This document shows, piece after piece, positions 25,645-35,073 of a stretch of DNA of 64,000 nt. The notes beneath the pieces were generated by a model. That model was not told the DNA's origin. It ran no database searches and saw only the letters and a list, made by a program, of their open reading frames with translations. Source of the DNA: RUG191 sp045642225 (GTDB lineage: Bacteria > Bacillota > Clostridia > Lachnospirales > Lachnospiraceae); assembly GCA_045642225.1 (NCBI GenBank), contig JAZUIN010000107.1, forward strand, positions 66,632 through 130,631, given 5' to 3'. Each line of letters opens with the position of its first letter. Positions within the stretch are counted from its first letter, which is position 1. Position numbers and translations under genes: made by a program.

Positions 25645-26688
25645 ATGGCAGAGCGAAATCCATATGTTATAAGTTTTGGAAGAATTCCGACTCAATATAT
25701 AAGTAGAAATGTAATTATTGATAGCGTTGTAGATAGTTTAGAGAGTGAAGTTGTTGAAGAGCAGGCATATAAGCTTACAGGTATACGAGGAACAGGAAAA
25801 ACAGTAACGCTTACCGCTATAGAAAAACGAATACGTGCAAATAAAGATTGGATAGTAGTTGGTCTTAGATCCAATGGTAATATTATGGAGGATTTGATTG
25901 CAAATCTGTATAGTTCAGTGCCGTTTATTACAGCATTTATAGATGCAGAATTGAACCTGTCGAAGTTTGGAATAGGCATAGGTATTTCTCAAAAGAGTCC
26001 GGTTGCAAGTCTGGATTATGCATTAAAAAGCATATTGAAACAGGTAAATAAAAAAGGAAAGAGAGTGCTTATAACAATAGATGAAGCACGAAAAACGCCA
26101 GCAATGGTTGATTTTGTTCAAGAATTTCAAATCCTTATTCGTGAAGACTATCCTATTTATTTGATAGCAGCGGGATTATATGAAGATGTGGAAAGCCTTG
26201 AAAATGCCGATGGATTAACTTTTTTTCTTCGAGCAACAAAGTATGAGATGACACCGCTTAATCTTATGTTTATTAAGAAAGATTATGAAAAGACATTGGG
26301 TGTTGAAGAGTCGGTAGCAGAAGAGTTAGCGTCTATTACAAAAGGGTATGCGTTTGCATATCAAGCGCTTGGAAAGTATATGTGGGACTTGAAGGAGAAG
26401 AGAATTTCAGACGAAGTGCTTATGAATTTAGATGATGCTCTAGCGGAAAAGGTTTATCGCAAGATTTGGTCTGAATTAGCACCGAAAGATAAGTGGTTTT
26501 TGAAATATATAGTTGAAAAGGATACAATGAAAGCAACAGAATTACTTGAAGTAACTAAGAAGAAACATAATGAATGGTCAGAACCGAGAAAAAGATTGTC
26601 GGAAAAAGGTATTATTAATGTGAAAAATAGAGGAGAAATTAAGGTTGTTCTTCCCCGATTAAAACAATTTGTAGAACAGCAAGTGTAG
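25645..26688 (+). CDS. AAA ATP-binding protein of the archaeal-ATPase/STAND-like type
   Basis: 347 residues. Walker A is G46-IRGTGKT; Walker B is VLITIDEAR near 141-149. A conserved lid region (SITKGYAFAYQALGKY near 230-245) and a C-terminal winged-helix-like segment (KKHNEWSEPRKRLSEKGII near 312-330, then a short beta wing) match the family often annotated simply 'ATP-binding protein' (Pfam ATPase_2/AAA_16-like). Members include regulators and toxin- or mobile-element-associated proteins. The start has GAAGGAGAGG. The position immediately after a 10-bp repeat array suggests autoregulation by its own DNA-binding domain. Function unknown. Confidence 0.78.
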   Translation: MAERNPYVISFGRIPTQYISRNVIIDSVVDSLESEVVEEQAYKLTGIRGTGKTVTLTAIEKRIRANKDWIVVGLRSNGNIMEDLIANLYSSVPFITAFIDAELNLSKFGIGIGISQKSPVASLDYALKSILKQVNKKGKRVLITIDEARKTPAMVDFVQEFQILIREDYPIYLIAAGLYEDVESLENADGLTFFLRATKYEMTPLNLMFIKKDYEKTLGVEESVAEELASITKGYAFAYQALGKYMWDLKEKRISDEVLMNLDDALAEKVYRKIWSELAPKDKWFLKYIVEKDTMKATELLEVTKKKHNEWSEPRKRLSEKGIINVKNRGEIKVVLPRLKQFVEQQV

Positions 26689-26732
26689 AAAATGTTTATC
26701 ATGTACTTAGACTAGAAACTTCCTCGGTTGTA

Positions 26733-26761
26733 TTGACAAATCAGTCGCATAGTTGTATTCT
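26733..26761 (+). promoter_or_regulatory. metK promoter
   Basis: TTGACA (26733-26738), 17-bp spacer, TATTCT (26756-26761). Transcription would begin about 30 bases before the riboswitch. Confidence 0.7.
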
Positions 26762-26797
26762 ATCTTGCGAAGGTAAGAAAATCTAATATTGCTAGTT

Positions 26798-26955
26798 CTC
26801 TTATTCAGAGTGGTGGAGATAGTCAAGATCGATGAAACCACGGCAACCCCTGCCTCATTAGGAAGGTGCCCAACTTAAGCGAGCAATCGAACAATAAGAG
26901 GATTTGATTATCAAAATTATAGTTAAATCCGCTTGTTTATCAAGCGGATTTTTTG
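26798..26955 (+). promoter_or_regulatory. SAM-I (S-box) riboswitch with terminator
   Basis: The aptamer is closed by P1 CTCTTATT (26798-26805) with AATAAGAG (26893-26900). The conserved core GATGAAACCACGGCAACC lies at 26830-26848, and the AAGGTGC junction near 26862. The expression platform ends in a terminator: stem AATCCGCTTG / CAAGCGGATT (26926-26935, 26941-26950) then TTTTG. SAM binding is expected to favour the terminator and shut off metK when SAM is plentiful. Confidence 0.95.
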
Positions 26956-26984
26956 ATGGCATAAGGCCGAGAAAGGAATTAGAA

Positions 26985-28169
26985 ATGGAGAAAAAATTAT
27001 TTACTTCAGAATCAGTTACAGAAGGACATCCAGACAAAGTCTGTGATATGGTTTCAGATGCAATTCTTGATGCATGTTTTGAACAAGATCCTATGAGCCG
27101 TGTAGCTTGTGAGACGGCTTCATGTACAGGATTTGTACTTGTTACAGGTGAGATTACAACAAATGCTCAATTAGACATTCCAGCAATTGTTAGAAAGACA
27201 GTTTTGGATATCGGTTATGATGACGGCGCAAAGGGATTAGATGGTAACTCTTGTGCTGTAATGGTTGCTCTTGATAAGCAATCTACTGACATTGCAATGG
27301 GTGTTGATAAGGCGCTCGAAGCAAAGGAAGGTTCCTTAACAGATGACTTAGATACAGGTGCTGGTGACCAAGGAATGATGTTTGGTTATGCAACTAATGA
27401 AACAGACTCATACATGCCTTATTCAATTGATTTAGCACATAAACTAGCACTTCAACTTACTAAGGTTCGTAAGGATGGTACACTTACATATCTTCGTCCA
27501 GACGGTAAGACACAAGTGTCTGTTGAATATGATGAAAATGACAAGCCAGTAAGACTTGAAGCTGTTGTATGTTCAACTCAACATGATGAAAATGTTACTC
27601 AAGAACAAATTCACGAGGATATCAAGAAGTATGTATTTGATCCTATTTTACCAGCAGAGCTTGTTGACGATTCTACAAAGTTCTACATTAATCCAACAGG
27701 ACGTTTCGTAATAGGTGGACCACATGGTGATGCAGGTCTTACAGGTAGAAAGATTATCGTTGATACTTACGGCGGTATGGCTCGTCACGGTGGTGGAGCT
27801 TTCTCTGGTAAGGATTGTACTAAGGTAGATAGATCGGCTGCTTATGCTGCTAGATATGTTGCGAAGAACGTAGTTGCAGCAGGACTTGCTGATAAATGTG
27901 AAATTCAGTTATCATACGCTATCGGTGTTGCAGAGCCTACATCAGTTCGTGTAGATACATTTGGTACAGGTAAGGTTTCAGATGAGAAGATTTTAGAAGC
28001 AATACGTGCAAACTTTGATCTTCGTCCAGCAGGAATTATTAAAATGTTAGACCTTCGTCGTCCAATTTATACACAAACAGCAGCTTATGGACATTTCGGT
28101 CGTACAGATATTGATTTGCCATGGGAGAAACTTGACAAGGTTGAAGAACTTAAAGCAGCTGCAAAATAA
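26985..28169 (+). CDS. metK: S-adenosylmethionine synthetase
   Basis: 394 residues. It makes SAM from methionine and ATP. Signatures: TEGHPDKVCD near 11-20 (ATP/methionine site), GAGDQGMMFGYA near 117-128, GGPHGDAGLTGRKIIVDTYGG near 245-265 and GGGAFSGKD near 270. The start at ATG 26985 gives the normal N-terminus and follows AAAGGA; an earlier in-frame ATG lies within the riboswitch terminator. Regulation is by the SAM riboswitch directly upstream, and a terminator follows, so it is likely monocistronic. Confidence 0.97.
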   Translation: MEKKLFTSESVTEGHPDKVCDMVSDAILDACFEQDPMSRVACETASCTGFVLVTGEITTNAQLDIPAIVRKTVLDIGYDDGAKGLDGNSCAVMVALDKQSTDIAMGVDKALEAKEGSLTDDLDTGAGDQGMMFGYATNETDSYMPYSIDLAHKLALQLTKVRKDGTLTYLRPDGKTQVSVEYDENDKPVRLEAVVCSTQHDENVTQEQIHEDIKKYVFDPILPAELVDDSTKFYINPTGRFVIGGPHGDAGLTGRKIIVDTYGGMARHGGGAFSGKDCTKVDRSAAYAARYVAKNVVAAGLADKCEIQLSYAIGVAEPTSVRVDTFGTGKVSDEKILEAIRANFDLRPAGIIKMLDLRRPIYTQTAAYGHFGRTDIDLPWEKLDKVEELKAAAK

Positions 28170-28219
28170 TTAGCATAAAATATAAAAAAATTCGTATACA
28201 GTTACGAAAATAGGTGTAT

Positions 28220-28250
28220 AATAGGTCGTAGTAATACGACCTATTTTTTA
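28220..28250 (+). terminator. metK terminator
   Basis: An 11-bp perfect stem (AATAGGTCGTA / TACGACCTATT), loop GTAA, then a T-run. It ends 14 bases before the histidine kinase start. Confidence 0.88.
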
Positions 28251-28263
28251 TAGAGGTTTTTAT

Positions 28264-29388
28264 ATGAAAATAAGAACAAGACTGACTATTGCATTTTGCA
28301 TAATACTTTTCGTGCCAGTGACTTTGATATTTGCTGGTTATGTATTTCTGATGTTTATGGCGCCTAATGAAAGTGCCGCTCTAAGTAGGCTTCAAGAAGA
28401 GTTTAGTGCTCTTTCTTTAGATACGATTGTTTCTGTATCGCTTATCCTTATTTTGACAGCTACAATAATTGTGTTATGGATATATAAAGGATTTGTGCCT
28501 AAGATTGTTAAGCTTAATAAGGCGGCAGAGAGGATTAAGGAAGGCGACTTAAATTTTACAATTAAAGAAGAAGGCACTGACGAGTTAAGCGAGTTATGTA
28601 ATAATTTCGAAGAGATGAGAGAGCGACTAGAAATTAGTGCAAAAGAAAAAATTCGAGATGAAGAAGAACAAAAGATGCTCATTTCTAATATAGCACACGA
28701 TTTGAAGACTCCGATGACAGCTATTAAGGGATATTCTGAAGGTTTGTTAGATGGTGTGGCAGATACACGAGAGAAGCAAGAGGATTATCTTAGAACGATT
28801 ATTGTTAAAACTAGTGAGATGGAAAGTTTGATAAACGAGCTTTCTATTTATAGTCAAATTGACACCAACAGAATTCCGTATGATTTTCAGAAAATTAATT
28901 GTATGGATTATTTTGATGACTGTGCAGCAGACTTGAAGATGGACTTGGATAATAGGCATATGGAACTAGAATATAAATGCTTGGTGAATGAAAAGGTGTT
29001 AATGATTGCAGATCCAGAACAATTAGGACGTGTAATCAATAATATAATAAGTAACTCGGTCAAATACAAAAGCAAGCGAAATAGTTATATCAAAATGACG
29101 GTTAAAGATGTTGGAGATTACATACAAGTTGAAATTACTGATAATGGCATTGGTATACATAAGAAAGATTTGCCATACATTTTCGATAGGACATATCGAG
29201 CAGATTCTTCTCGACAATCTGCAACAGGTGGCAGTGGAATAGGACTTGCAATTGTTAAGAAAATAATAGAAGAACATGGTGGTAAGATATGGGTCAAAAG
29301 CAAAGTGGGGATTGGAACTACGCTTACATTTGTTCTTAGGAAATATATAATATTGGAGGATGAATATGGAGAGAATCCTAATTATTGA
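28264..29388 (+). CDS. membrane sensor histidine kinase
   Basis: 374 residues. TM1 is about 8-30; a short external loop (about 31-58) is followed by TM2 about 59-80, then a HAMP linker (VKLNKAAERIKEGDLNFTIK near 92-112). The dimerisation helix has NIAHDLKTPMTAIKGY with phospho-acceptor His145. The catalytic domain has the N box (NIISNSVKYK near 263), G1 (DNGIGI near 290) and G2 (GGSGIGLAIVKK near 322). The tiny sensor loop suggests it detects a membrane or small cue. It overlaps the response regulator gene by 23 bp. GAGG lies 7 bases before ATG. Confidence 0.94.
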   Translation: MKIRTRLTIAFCIILFVPVTLIFAGYVFLMFMAPNESAALSRLQEEFSALSLDTIVSVSLILILTATIIVLWIYKGFVPKIVKLNKAAERIKEGDLNFTIKEEGTDELSELCNNFEEMRERLEISAKEKIRDEEEQKMLISNIAHDLKTPMTAIKGYSEGLLDGVADTREKQEDYLRTIIVKTSEMESLINELSIYSQIDTNRIPYDFQKINCMDYFDDCAADLKMDLDNRHMELEYKCLVNEKVLMIADPEQLGRVINNIISNSVKYKSKRNSYIKMTVKDVGDYIQVEITDNGIGIHKKDLPYIFDRTYRADSSRQSATGGSGIGLAIVKKIIEEHGGKIWVKSKVGIGTTLTFVLRKYIILEDEYGENPNY

Positions 29389-30058
29389 AGATGATGACGC
29401 TATCGCGAAATTAGAAAAGGATTATCTAGAAATTAATAATTTTGAAGTTGTTGTTGAGAAAGACGGACGACAGGGTTTGAAAAGAGGTCTAGAAGAGAAC
29501 TTCGATATGTTTATATTGGATTTGATGATTCCGACTATAGATGGCTTTGAGGTTTGTAAACAATTAAGAGCAGTAAAGAATACTCCGATTATTATGATTT
29601 CTGCGAGGAAGGATGATATTGATAAAATAAAGGGCTTAGGACTTGGCGCAGATGATTATATAACGAAGCCTTTTTCGCCGAGTGAAGTTGTAGCAAGAGT
29701 TAAAGCGCATTTGAGTCGTTACGAGAGACTTATAAATGCTGAAGCGGAAGATGACATAAGTATTATCAATATTAGAGGTCTCAAGATTGAAAAGGAAATG
29801 ATGCGAGTTTCTGTTCACGGTGAAGAAAAGCAGCTTTCAGCAAAGGAATATGAACTCTTATTATATCTTGCAGAACATCCTAACACAGTCGTAACCAAAG
29901 AGGAATTGTTTCGAGCAGTATGGCGAGAAGGCCATTATGGAGATATTTCAACTGTAACAGTTCATATCAAGAGAGTTAGAGAGAAGATAGAAGTTGATAG
30001 CGGAAATCCGCAGTATATAGAAACTATCTGGGGTGTAGGATATCGATTTAGAATGTAG
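29366..30058 (+). CDS. OmpR/PhoB-type response regulator
   Basis: 230 residues. The receiver domain has acidic residues DDD at 9-11, phospho-acceptor Asp52 (FILDLMIP), Ser/Thr near 79 (ISA) and Lys102 region (YITKPFSP). The C-terminal winged helix has LSAKEYELLLYLAEHPN near 160, VWREGHYGDISTVTVHIKRVR near 190-210, ending GVGYRF. It is the cognate partner of the overlapping kinase. I start at ATG 29366 because GGAGG at 29355-29359 gives six-base spacing; ATG 29360 would abut it. No obvious target genes lie next door. Confidence 0.94.
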   Translation: MERILIIEDDDAIAKLEKDYLEINNFEVVVEKDGRQGLKRGLEENFDMFILDLMIPTIDGFEVCKQLRAVKNTPIIMISARKDDIDKIKGLGLGADDYITKPFSPSEVVARVKAHLSRYERLINAEAEDDISIINIRGLKIEKEMMRVSVHGEEKQLSAKEYELLLYLAEHPNTVVTKEELFRAVWREGHYGDISTVTVHIKRVREKIEVDSGNPQYIETIWGVGYRFRM

Positions 30059-30134
30059 AGTGAGGATGCAGTATGTATTTAGAAGGTATATCAACGACAT
30101 GGTGTACATCTACAATACATATTGAGGAAATAAT

Positions 30135-30764
30135 ATGGATTTAGAAGTTATACATGAAAATCAAGATGTGCTAGTTGTTAAGAAACCAAGAGGCGTTGCG
30201 ACGCAGTCGGCAAAAGCATATGTTCAAGATATGGAGAGTATGGCGCGTAACTATCGAGCCAGCAAAGGACAAGATTCGTATATTGGTGTTTTGTCTAGGC
30301 TTGATACGAATGTAGAAGGTATATTGGTCTTTGGTAAAAATAAAAAGGCAACGGCTGATTTGAGTAAACAAATTCAAACAGGAGAATTTTGTAAGGTGTA
30401 TCGTGCTAGAGTTAATGGTGTTTTTGAAGAGAAAAAAGGTACACTTATACATTTTCTATACAAGGATAATAAGACAAGAACTGCACGAGTTGTAGAGGAA
30501 ATAGAAGCGGGGAAATATAAAGCAAAAAAGGCAATACTTCATTACGAGGTTATTTCTGAGGGGGCCAATGAAAGTGAATTAGAGGTTAGGATTGATACTG
30601 GACGTTTTCATCAGATAAGGTGTCAACTATCAGCGATTGGACATCCGATTTGTGGAGATGGGAAATATGGTGACACAAGTGGTGTGACGGAACTAGCATT
30701 AACTGCTTTTGAGACGAGTTTTATTAGTCCAAGTAGAAGAGAAAAACTTACCTTTCATATTTGA
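30135..30764 (+). CDS. RluA-family RNA pseudouridine synthase
   Basis: 209 residues, shorter than typical RluD because it lacks an S4 domain. The catalytic motif is SRLDTNVEGILVF near 55-67 with the essential Asp; the usual HRLD has Ser in place of His. FCKVYRARVNG near 88 and the terminal GRFHQIRCQL near 155-165 are typical. It isomerises uridine in rRNA or tRNA; the site cannot be inferred. TGAGGAAA precedes the ATG. It follows the response regulator after 76 bases with nothing clear between. Confidence 0.88.
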   Translation: MDLEVIHENQDVLVVKKPRGVATQSAKAYVQDMESMARNYRASKGQDSYIGVLSRLDTNVEGILVFGKNKKATADLSKQIQTGEFCKVYRARVNGVFEEKKGTLIHFLYKDNKTRTARVVEEIEAGKYKAKKAILHYEVISEGANESELEVRIDTGRFHQIRCQLSAIGHPICGDGKYGDTSGVTELALTAFETSFISPSRREKLTFHI

Positions 30765-30842
30765 GATAAATATGGTTTTGTGGTATGATTGCCTATGGTT
30801 AAAGAGATTATAACATTTATATAAATGTTGAAGGAGTGAGAC

Positions 30843-32282
30843 ATGTCGAATAATAAGAAATTAGTTGAAGAAATTACATCCATGGATGTAGATTTTACAC
30901 AATGGTATACAGATGTTGTTAAGAAAGCGGAGCTTATGGATTATTCTGCTGTAAAGGGTTGTATGATTCTTAAGCCTAATGGTTATGCTATTTGGGAAAA
31001 TATTCAAAGAATTCTTGATGCAAGATTTAAGGAGACGGGTGTAGAAAATGTTTATATGCCTTTGTTTATTCCTGAAAGTTTATTGCAAAAGGAAAAGGAT
31101 CACGTAGAAGGATTTGCGCCAGAGGTTGCTTGGGTAACACACGGCGGAGCAGAAAAACTACAAGAGAGACTTTGTGTTCGTCCTACTTCAGAAACACTAT
31201 TTTGTGATTTGTATAAGGATATTATTCATTCATATCGTGATTTGCCAAAATGCTATAATCAATGGTGTTCTGTAGTTAGATGGGAGAAAACAACTCGTCC
31301 TTTCCTTCGTTCGTCAGAATTTTTGTGGCAAGAAGGACATACGGTTCACGCAACTCATGAGGACGCTGAAGAACGCACAATCCAGATGTTAAATGTATAT
31401 GCTAAGTTCTGTGAGGAAGTTCTTGCTATCCCTATGGTTAAGGGTAAGAAGACTGACAAAGAAAAGTTTGCAGGTGCTGAAGCAACATATACAATAGAAG
31501 CTTTAATGCCTGATGGTAAAGCGCTTCAATCTGGTACAAGCCACAACTTTGGTGATGGTTTTGCCAAAGCATTTGGTATTCAATATACAGATAAGAATAA
31601 TAAATTACAATATGCTCATCAGACATCTTGGGGCGTATCTACTAGACTTATTGGAGCGATTATCATGGTACATGGTGATGATGCAGGTCTTTGCTTGCCA
31701 CCTATGATTGCACCAACACAAGTAACAGTTATTCCAATTCAGCAGAAGAAGGATGGTATATTAGATGCTGCAAATGGAATTCTCGATAGCTTGAAGGCTG
31801 CTGGAATTAGAGCAAATATTGATGATTCAGATAAGAGTCCTGGATGGAAGTTCTCAGAAGCAGAAATGCGTGGTGTTTCACTCCGTGTAGAAATCGGTCC
31901 AAAGGATTTGGAAAATGGAAAATGTGTAATTGTTCGTCGTGATAATAGAGAAAAGACTATATGTGATATAGCTGAGGTTGCAGATAAAGCCAAAGAAATT
32001 ATGAGTACTATGCAGTCTGATATGCTTGCTAAAGCAAAGGCATATTTAGAGACACATGTTAGCGATGCAACAAATTACGATGAATTTCTTGATGCGGTTG
32101 AAAATAAGCCTGGATTTATACGTGGTATGTGGTGTAGCGAAGAAGCTTGTGAGCTTAAGATTAAGGAAGATACAACAGCGACAAGTAGATGTATGCCATT
32201 TGAACAAGAGACAATAAGTAATGTATGCGTATGCTGCGGTAAACCAGCTACTAAATTAGTATATTGGGGTAAAGCATATTAA
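30843..32282 (+). CDS. proS: prolyl-tRNA synthetase, eukaryote-like (type 3)
   Basis: 479 residues. A class II aminoacyl-tRNA synthetase of the form without the editing insertion: VENVYMPLFIPES near 67-79 (motif 1 region), VRWEKTTRPFLRSSEFLWQEGHT near 142-164 (motif 2) and LIGAIIMVHGDDAGLCLPP near 268-286 (motif 3). The anticodon-binding domain follows, then the zinc-like C-terminal domain with CSEEAC near 430 and CVCCGKPA near 463. GAAGGAGTGAG precedes the ATG. Its stop overlaps the cca start by one base. Confidence 0.96.
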   Translation: MSNNKKLVEEITSMDVDFTQWYTDVVKKAELMDYSAVKGCMILKPNGYAIWENIQRILDARFKETGVENVYMPLFIPESLLQKEKDHVEGFAPEVAWVTHGGAEKLQERLCVRPTSETLFCDLYKDIIHSYRDLPKCYNQWCSVVRWEKTTRPFLRSSEFLWQEGHTVHATHEDAEERTIQMLNVYAKFCEEVLAIPMVKGKKTDKEKFAGAEATYTIEALMPDGKALQSGTSHNFGDGFAKAFGIQYTDKNNKLQYAHQTSWGVSTRLIGAIIMVHGDDAGLCLPPMIAPTQVTVIPIQQKKDGILDAANGILDSLKAAGIRANIDDSDKSPGWKFSEAEMRGVSLRVEIGPKDLENGKCVIVRRDNREKTICDIAEVADKAKEIMSTMQSDMLAKAKAYLETHVSDATNYDEFLDAVENKPGFIRGMWCSEEACELKIKEDTTATSRCMPFEQETISNVCVCCGKPATKLVYWGKAY

Positions 32283-33631
32283 TGAAAATAAAGTTACCAC
32301 AAGCGGTTAACAATATAATATTGAAGTTAAATGAACACGGACACGAGGCCTTCGCAGTAGGAGGCTGTGTCCGTGATAGTTTATTAGGAAGAGAGCCAGC
32401 AGACTGGGATATAACTACAGATGCGTCGCCATTGGAGGTAAAAGCTATATTCCCAAGAACCTTTGATACGGGAATTGAGCATGGTACTGTTACGGTGCTT
32501 ATTAATCATGTTGGTTATGAAGTTACTACCTACAGAGTGGATGGTGATTATCTTGATTCAAGACATCCTAGTGAGGTTACATTTACAAGGAATCTATCAG
32601 AGGATTTGAAGAGAAGAGACTTCACGATTAATGCTTTTGCATATAATGACAGTAGAGGAGTAGTTGATGAATTTCACGGTATAGAAGATCTTCAGAATGG
32701 AATTATTAAGTGTGTGGGTGATCCTAGAGAGCGATTCAAAGAAGATGCATTGAGGATGCTTAGGGCGGTTCGTTTTGCGGCACAGCTTGGTTTTGAAATT
32801 GAAGACGAGACGAGAAATGCTATTAAAGAACTTGCGCCTACTATTGCAAATATAAGTGCTGAAAGAATTCGCGTTGAAATGCTTAAATTAATAGAATCTG
32901 ATAATCCTAGAAGAATGGTGGATTTGTATCAGCTTGGATTAACTAAGTATTTTATGCCTGAATTTGATGCTATGATGGAAACGGCTCAAAATACGCCACA
33001 TCATATGTATAGTGTAGGCGAGCATACAATTGTTGCTATGGAAAATGTTAAGGCTGACAAGGTACTTCGTCTTGCAATGCTTTTTCATGATTTCGGAAAA
33101 CCTTCTTGTGAGAAGGTCGATGAAAATGGGGTGACGCATTTTAAAGGCCATCCAGAAGTTAGTGCGGATATGACAAGTGATGTTATGAGACGCTTGAAAT
33201 TCGATAATGATACTATTAAGAAGGTAAAAAGACTTGTAAGATATCATGACGAAAGACCACGTCTTACACCAGTAAAGGTCAGACAGAAAATTGTTGAAAT
33301 AGGTGAAGGAGCATTTCCAGATTTATTTGATGTAAAAAGAGCAGATGTTTTGGCGCAGTCTAATTATGAAAGAGAGCGCAAATTAGAAGCAATTGCTAAA
33401 TTCGAAGAATTATATTTACAAACTATTGAAGAAAAAAATTGTATTAACATAAAAGAAATGAAAATAAATGGTAAGGATTTGAAAAATATAGGTATTAATG
33501 AAGGTCCTATAGTTGGTAAGATTCTTAAGAGCTTATTTGCGGAAGTGGTAGAATATCCGAATCGTAATGAGGAAGAATATTTGATAAGAAGAGCAAAGGA
33601 AATATATGAAGAGAACGAAAAGAAGAAATAA
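32282..33631 (+). CDS. cca: CCA-adding tRNA nucleotidyltransferase
   Basis: 449 residues. The nucleotidyltransferase head has GGCVRDSLLGREPADWDITTDA near 27-48, with the catalytic DWD, and RRDFTINAFAY near 111-121, then RFKEDALRMLRAVRFAAQLGF near 155-175. A C-terminal HD domain (LFHDFGKP near 267, HPEVSADM) may give phosphatase or phosphodiesterase activity. It builds or repairs the CCA end of tRNA. It is translationally coupled to proS (overlap TAATG) and overlaps the lipoprotein gene by 26 bp. Confidence 0.95.
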   Translation: MKIKLPQAVNNIILKLNEHGHEAFAVGGCVRDSLLGREPADWDITTDASPLEVKAIFPRTFDTGIEHGTVTVLINHVGYEVTTYRVDGDYLDSRHPSEVTFTRNLSEDLKRRDFTINAFAYNDSRGVVDEFHGIEDLQNGIIKCVGDPRERFKEDALRMLRAVRFAAQLGFEIEDETRNAIKELAPTIANISAERIRVEMLKLIESDNPRRMVDLYQLGLTKYFMPEFDAMMETAQNTPHHMYSVGEHTIVAMENVKADKVLRLAMLFHDFGKPSCEKVDENGVTHFKGHPEVSADMTSDVMRRLKFDNDTIKKVKRLVRYHDERPRLTPVKVRQKIVEIGEGAFPDLFDVKRADVLAQSNYERERKLEAIAKFEELYLQTIEEKNCINIKEMKINGKDLKNIGINEGPIVGKILKSLFAEVVEYPNRNEEEYLIRRAKEIYEENEKKK

Positions 33632-34829
33632 ACTATTTGTAGTTGTTTCGTTGATTCTTGTGTTTTTGATGATGCTTTGTCTAGGAGGCTGTAATGAAGA
33701 TAATGGGCCTTCGATTGTAAGGACAAGTTCTGCGGTTAAAGACGCAAGGGATAAAGACGATTCGAGCAAGACTACAGGAAGTGCTATATGTATAATAGAA
33801 GAACTTAATATGCTAGAAGAAACAATTACTGTTTATAATACAGTGACAGATACGACTTTAAGATATAATTATAATCTTACAACTCGATTTCTCGATAAGT
33901 ACGGCGCAGAAAGCTCTTCTCTTAATTTTACACCGGGAACAGCAGTTACTTTAGGAGAAAAAACAAAGTCTAATGTTTTGTCTAGTGTAAAGATGTCTGA
34001 TAAGGTTTGGACTCAGACGGATGTGAAAAATTACATGATAGATAGTGCTAATAACAAAATTAAGATTGGAAAGACGGAGTATATGTTCACCGATAAAATT
34101 TGTGTATATGCGGGAAGTGAACCGGTGAATATAGGTACTATTGGTACGGAAGATACGCTTAAGATTACGGGTATTAATGAGAGTATCATTTCGATTGCGG
34201 TGACAACGGGACATGGATTTATTCAGTTTGTTAACACGACAGGTTTTGATGGAACAATGGTTCAAATTGGAGATAAAATATTTACGAAGGTGACCTCTGA
34301 AATGTTAACGGAAGTGCCAGAGGGTGAATATGATATTACTGTTGCTAGCAATGGCTTTGGAGGTACAGTTCACAAGGCTGTCAAGCAAAACGAGATAACT
34401 GTTGTTGATCTTGAGGATTTTGTTAAAGATGGAAGAAAAGAATGTGAAATGTCATTTGTTGTTTCAGTTCCGGGCACAGCTATATATATAGATGGAAATC
34501 AGGTAAATGCGAATGATGTTTTGAAGGTACCATATGGTGTACATAGAGTTATTATTACAGCATCGGGTTATAATAATTGGGATAAAACATTATATGTTAA
34601 TTCACCTAAGGCTGTTATAGCAGTTGAATTGTCGTCTGAGACTAGTAAGACAAATGATAATTCTTCGAATAATTCTAGCAGCTCAAATAGTTCAAGCAAA
34701 AACAAAAATAGTTCGGATAGTAAATCGAATGATAATACTGAAAATAAATCCGATTCAAACAAAGCTGAGCTGGATTATTTGTCTACAATTTCGAATACTA
34801 TAACAAATTTAATGGGAAGTATTAATTAA
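33606..34829 (+). CDS. PEGA-domain surface lipoprotein
   Basis: 407 residues. A basic N-terminus (KRTKRRNK), hydrophobic signal and lipobox LGGC with Cys29 indicate lipidation and export. The body is beta-rich. A PEGA-like module spans about 280-340 (VPGTAIYIDGNQV, then VPYGVHRVIITASGYNNW), and an earlier related segment (EVPEGEYDITVASNGFGG near 235-255) suggests two copies. A low-complexity Ser/Asn/Lys tail (about 345-385) would act as a wall spacer, ending in a short helix. It starts inside the end of cca, so it is in that operon. Adhesion or wall binding is plausible but not shown. Confidence 0.75.
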   Translation: MKRTKRRNKLFVVVSLILVFLMMLCLGGCNEDNGPSIVRTSSAVKDARDKDDSSKTTGSAICIIEELNMLEETITVYNTVTDTTLRYNYNLTTRFLDKYGAESSSLNFTPGTAVTLGEKTKSNVLSSVKMSDKVWTQTDVKNYMIDSANNKIKIGKTEYMFTDKICVYAGSEPVNIGTIGTEDTLKITGINESIISIAVTTGHGFIQFVNTTGFDGTMVQIGDKIFTKVTSEMLTEVPEGEYDITVASNGFGGTVHKAVKQNEITVVDLEDFVKDGRKECEMSFVVSVPGTAIYIDGNQVNANDVLKVPYGVHRVIITASGYNNWDKTLYVNSPKAVIAVELSSETSKTNDNSSNNSSSSNSSSKNKNSSDSKSNDNTENKSDSNKAELDYLSTISNTITNLMGSIN

Positions 34830-34983
34830 AAGCTTTGAATAATTGTTAAGTTTTTGTTGTAAAACAAGAATATATTTTGATAGAAAATGTATATTTCAAT
34901 AGTATAATGCTACAAATAAAAAATAGAATTTTTGGTAAAAACTATAAAACAAGGCTAAAACCTTGAAAAAAGGGCATTTTCTC

Positions 34984-35012
34984 TTGACAGATATAGTTAA
35001 AAATATTATAAA
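34984..35012 (+). promoter_or_regulatory. hup promoter
   Basis: TTGACA (34984-34989), 17-bp spacer, TATAAA (35007-35012), about 60 bases upstream of the HU start. A second possible -10 (TATAAT, 34903-34908) lies further upstream, with TTGATA 20 bases before it. Confidence 0.8.
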
Positions 35013-35073
35013 TATATTTGTAAATTATTAGGGAATGAGCCCTGATATTAAGATTACGAGGAGGAAATTAATT

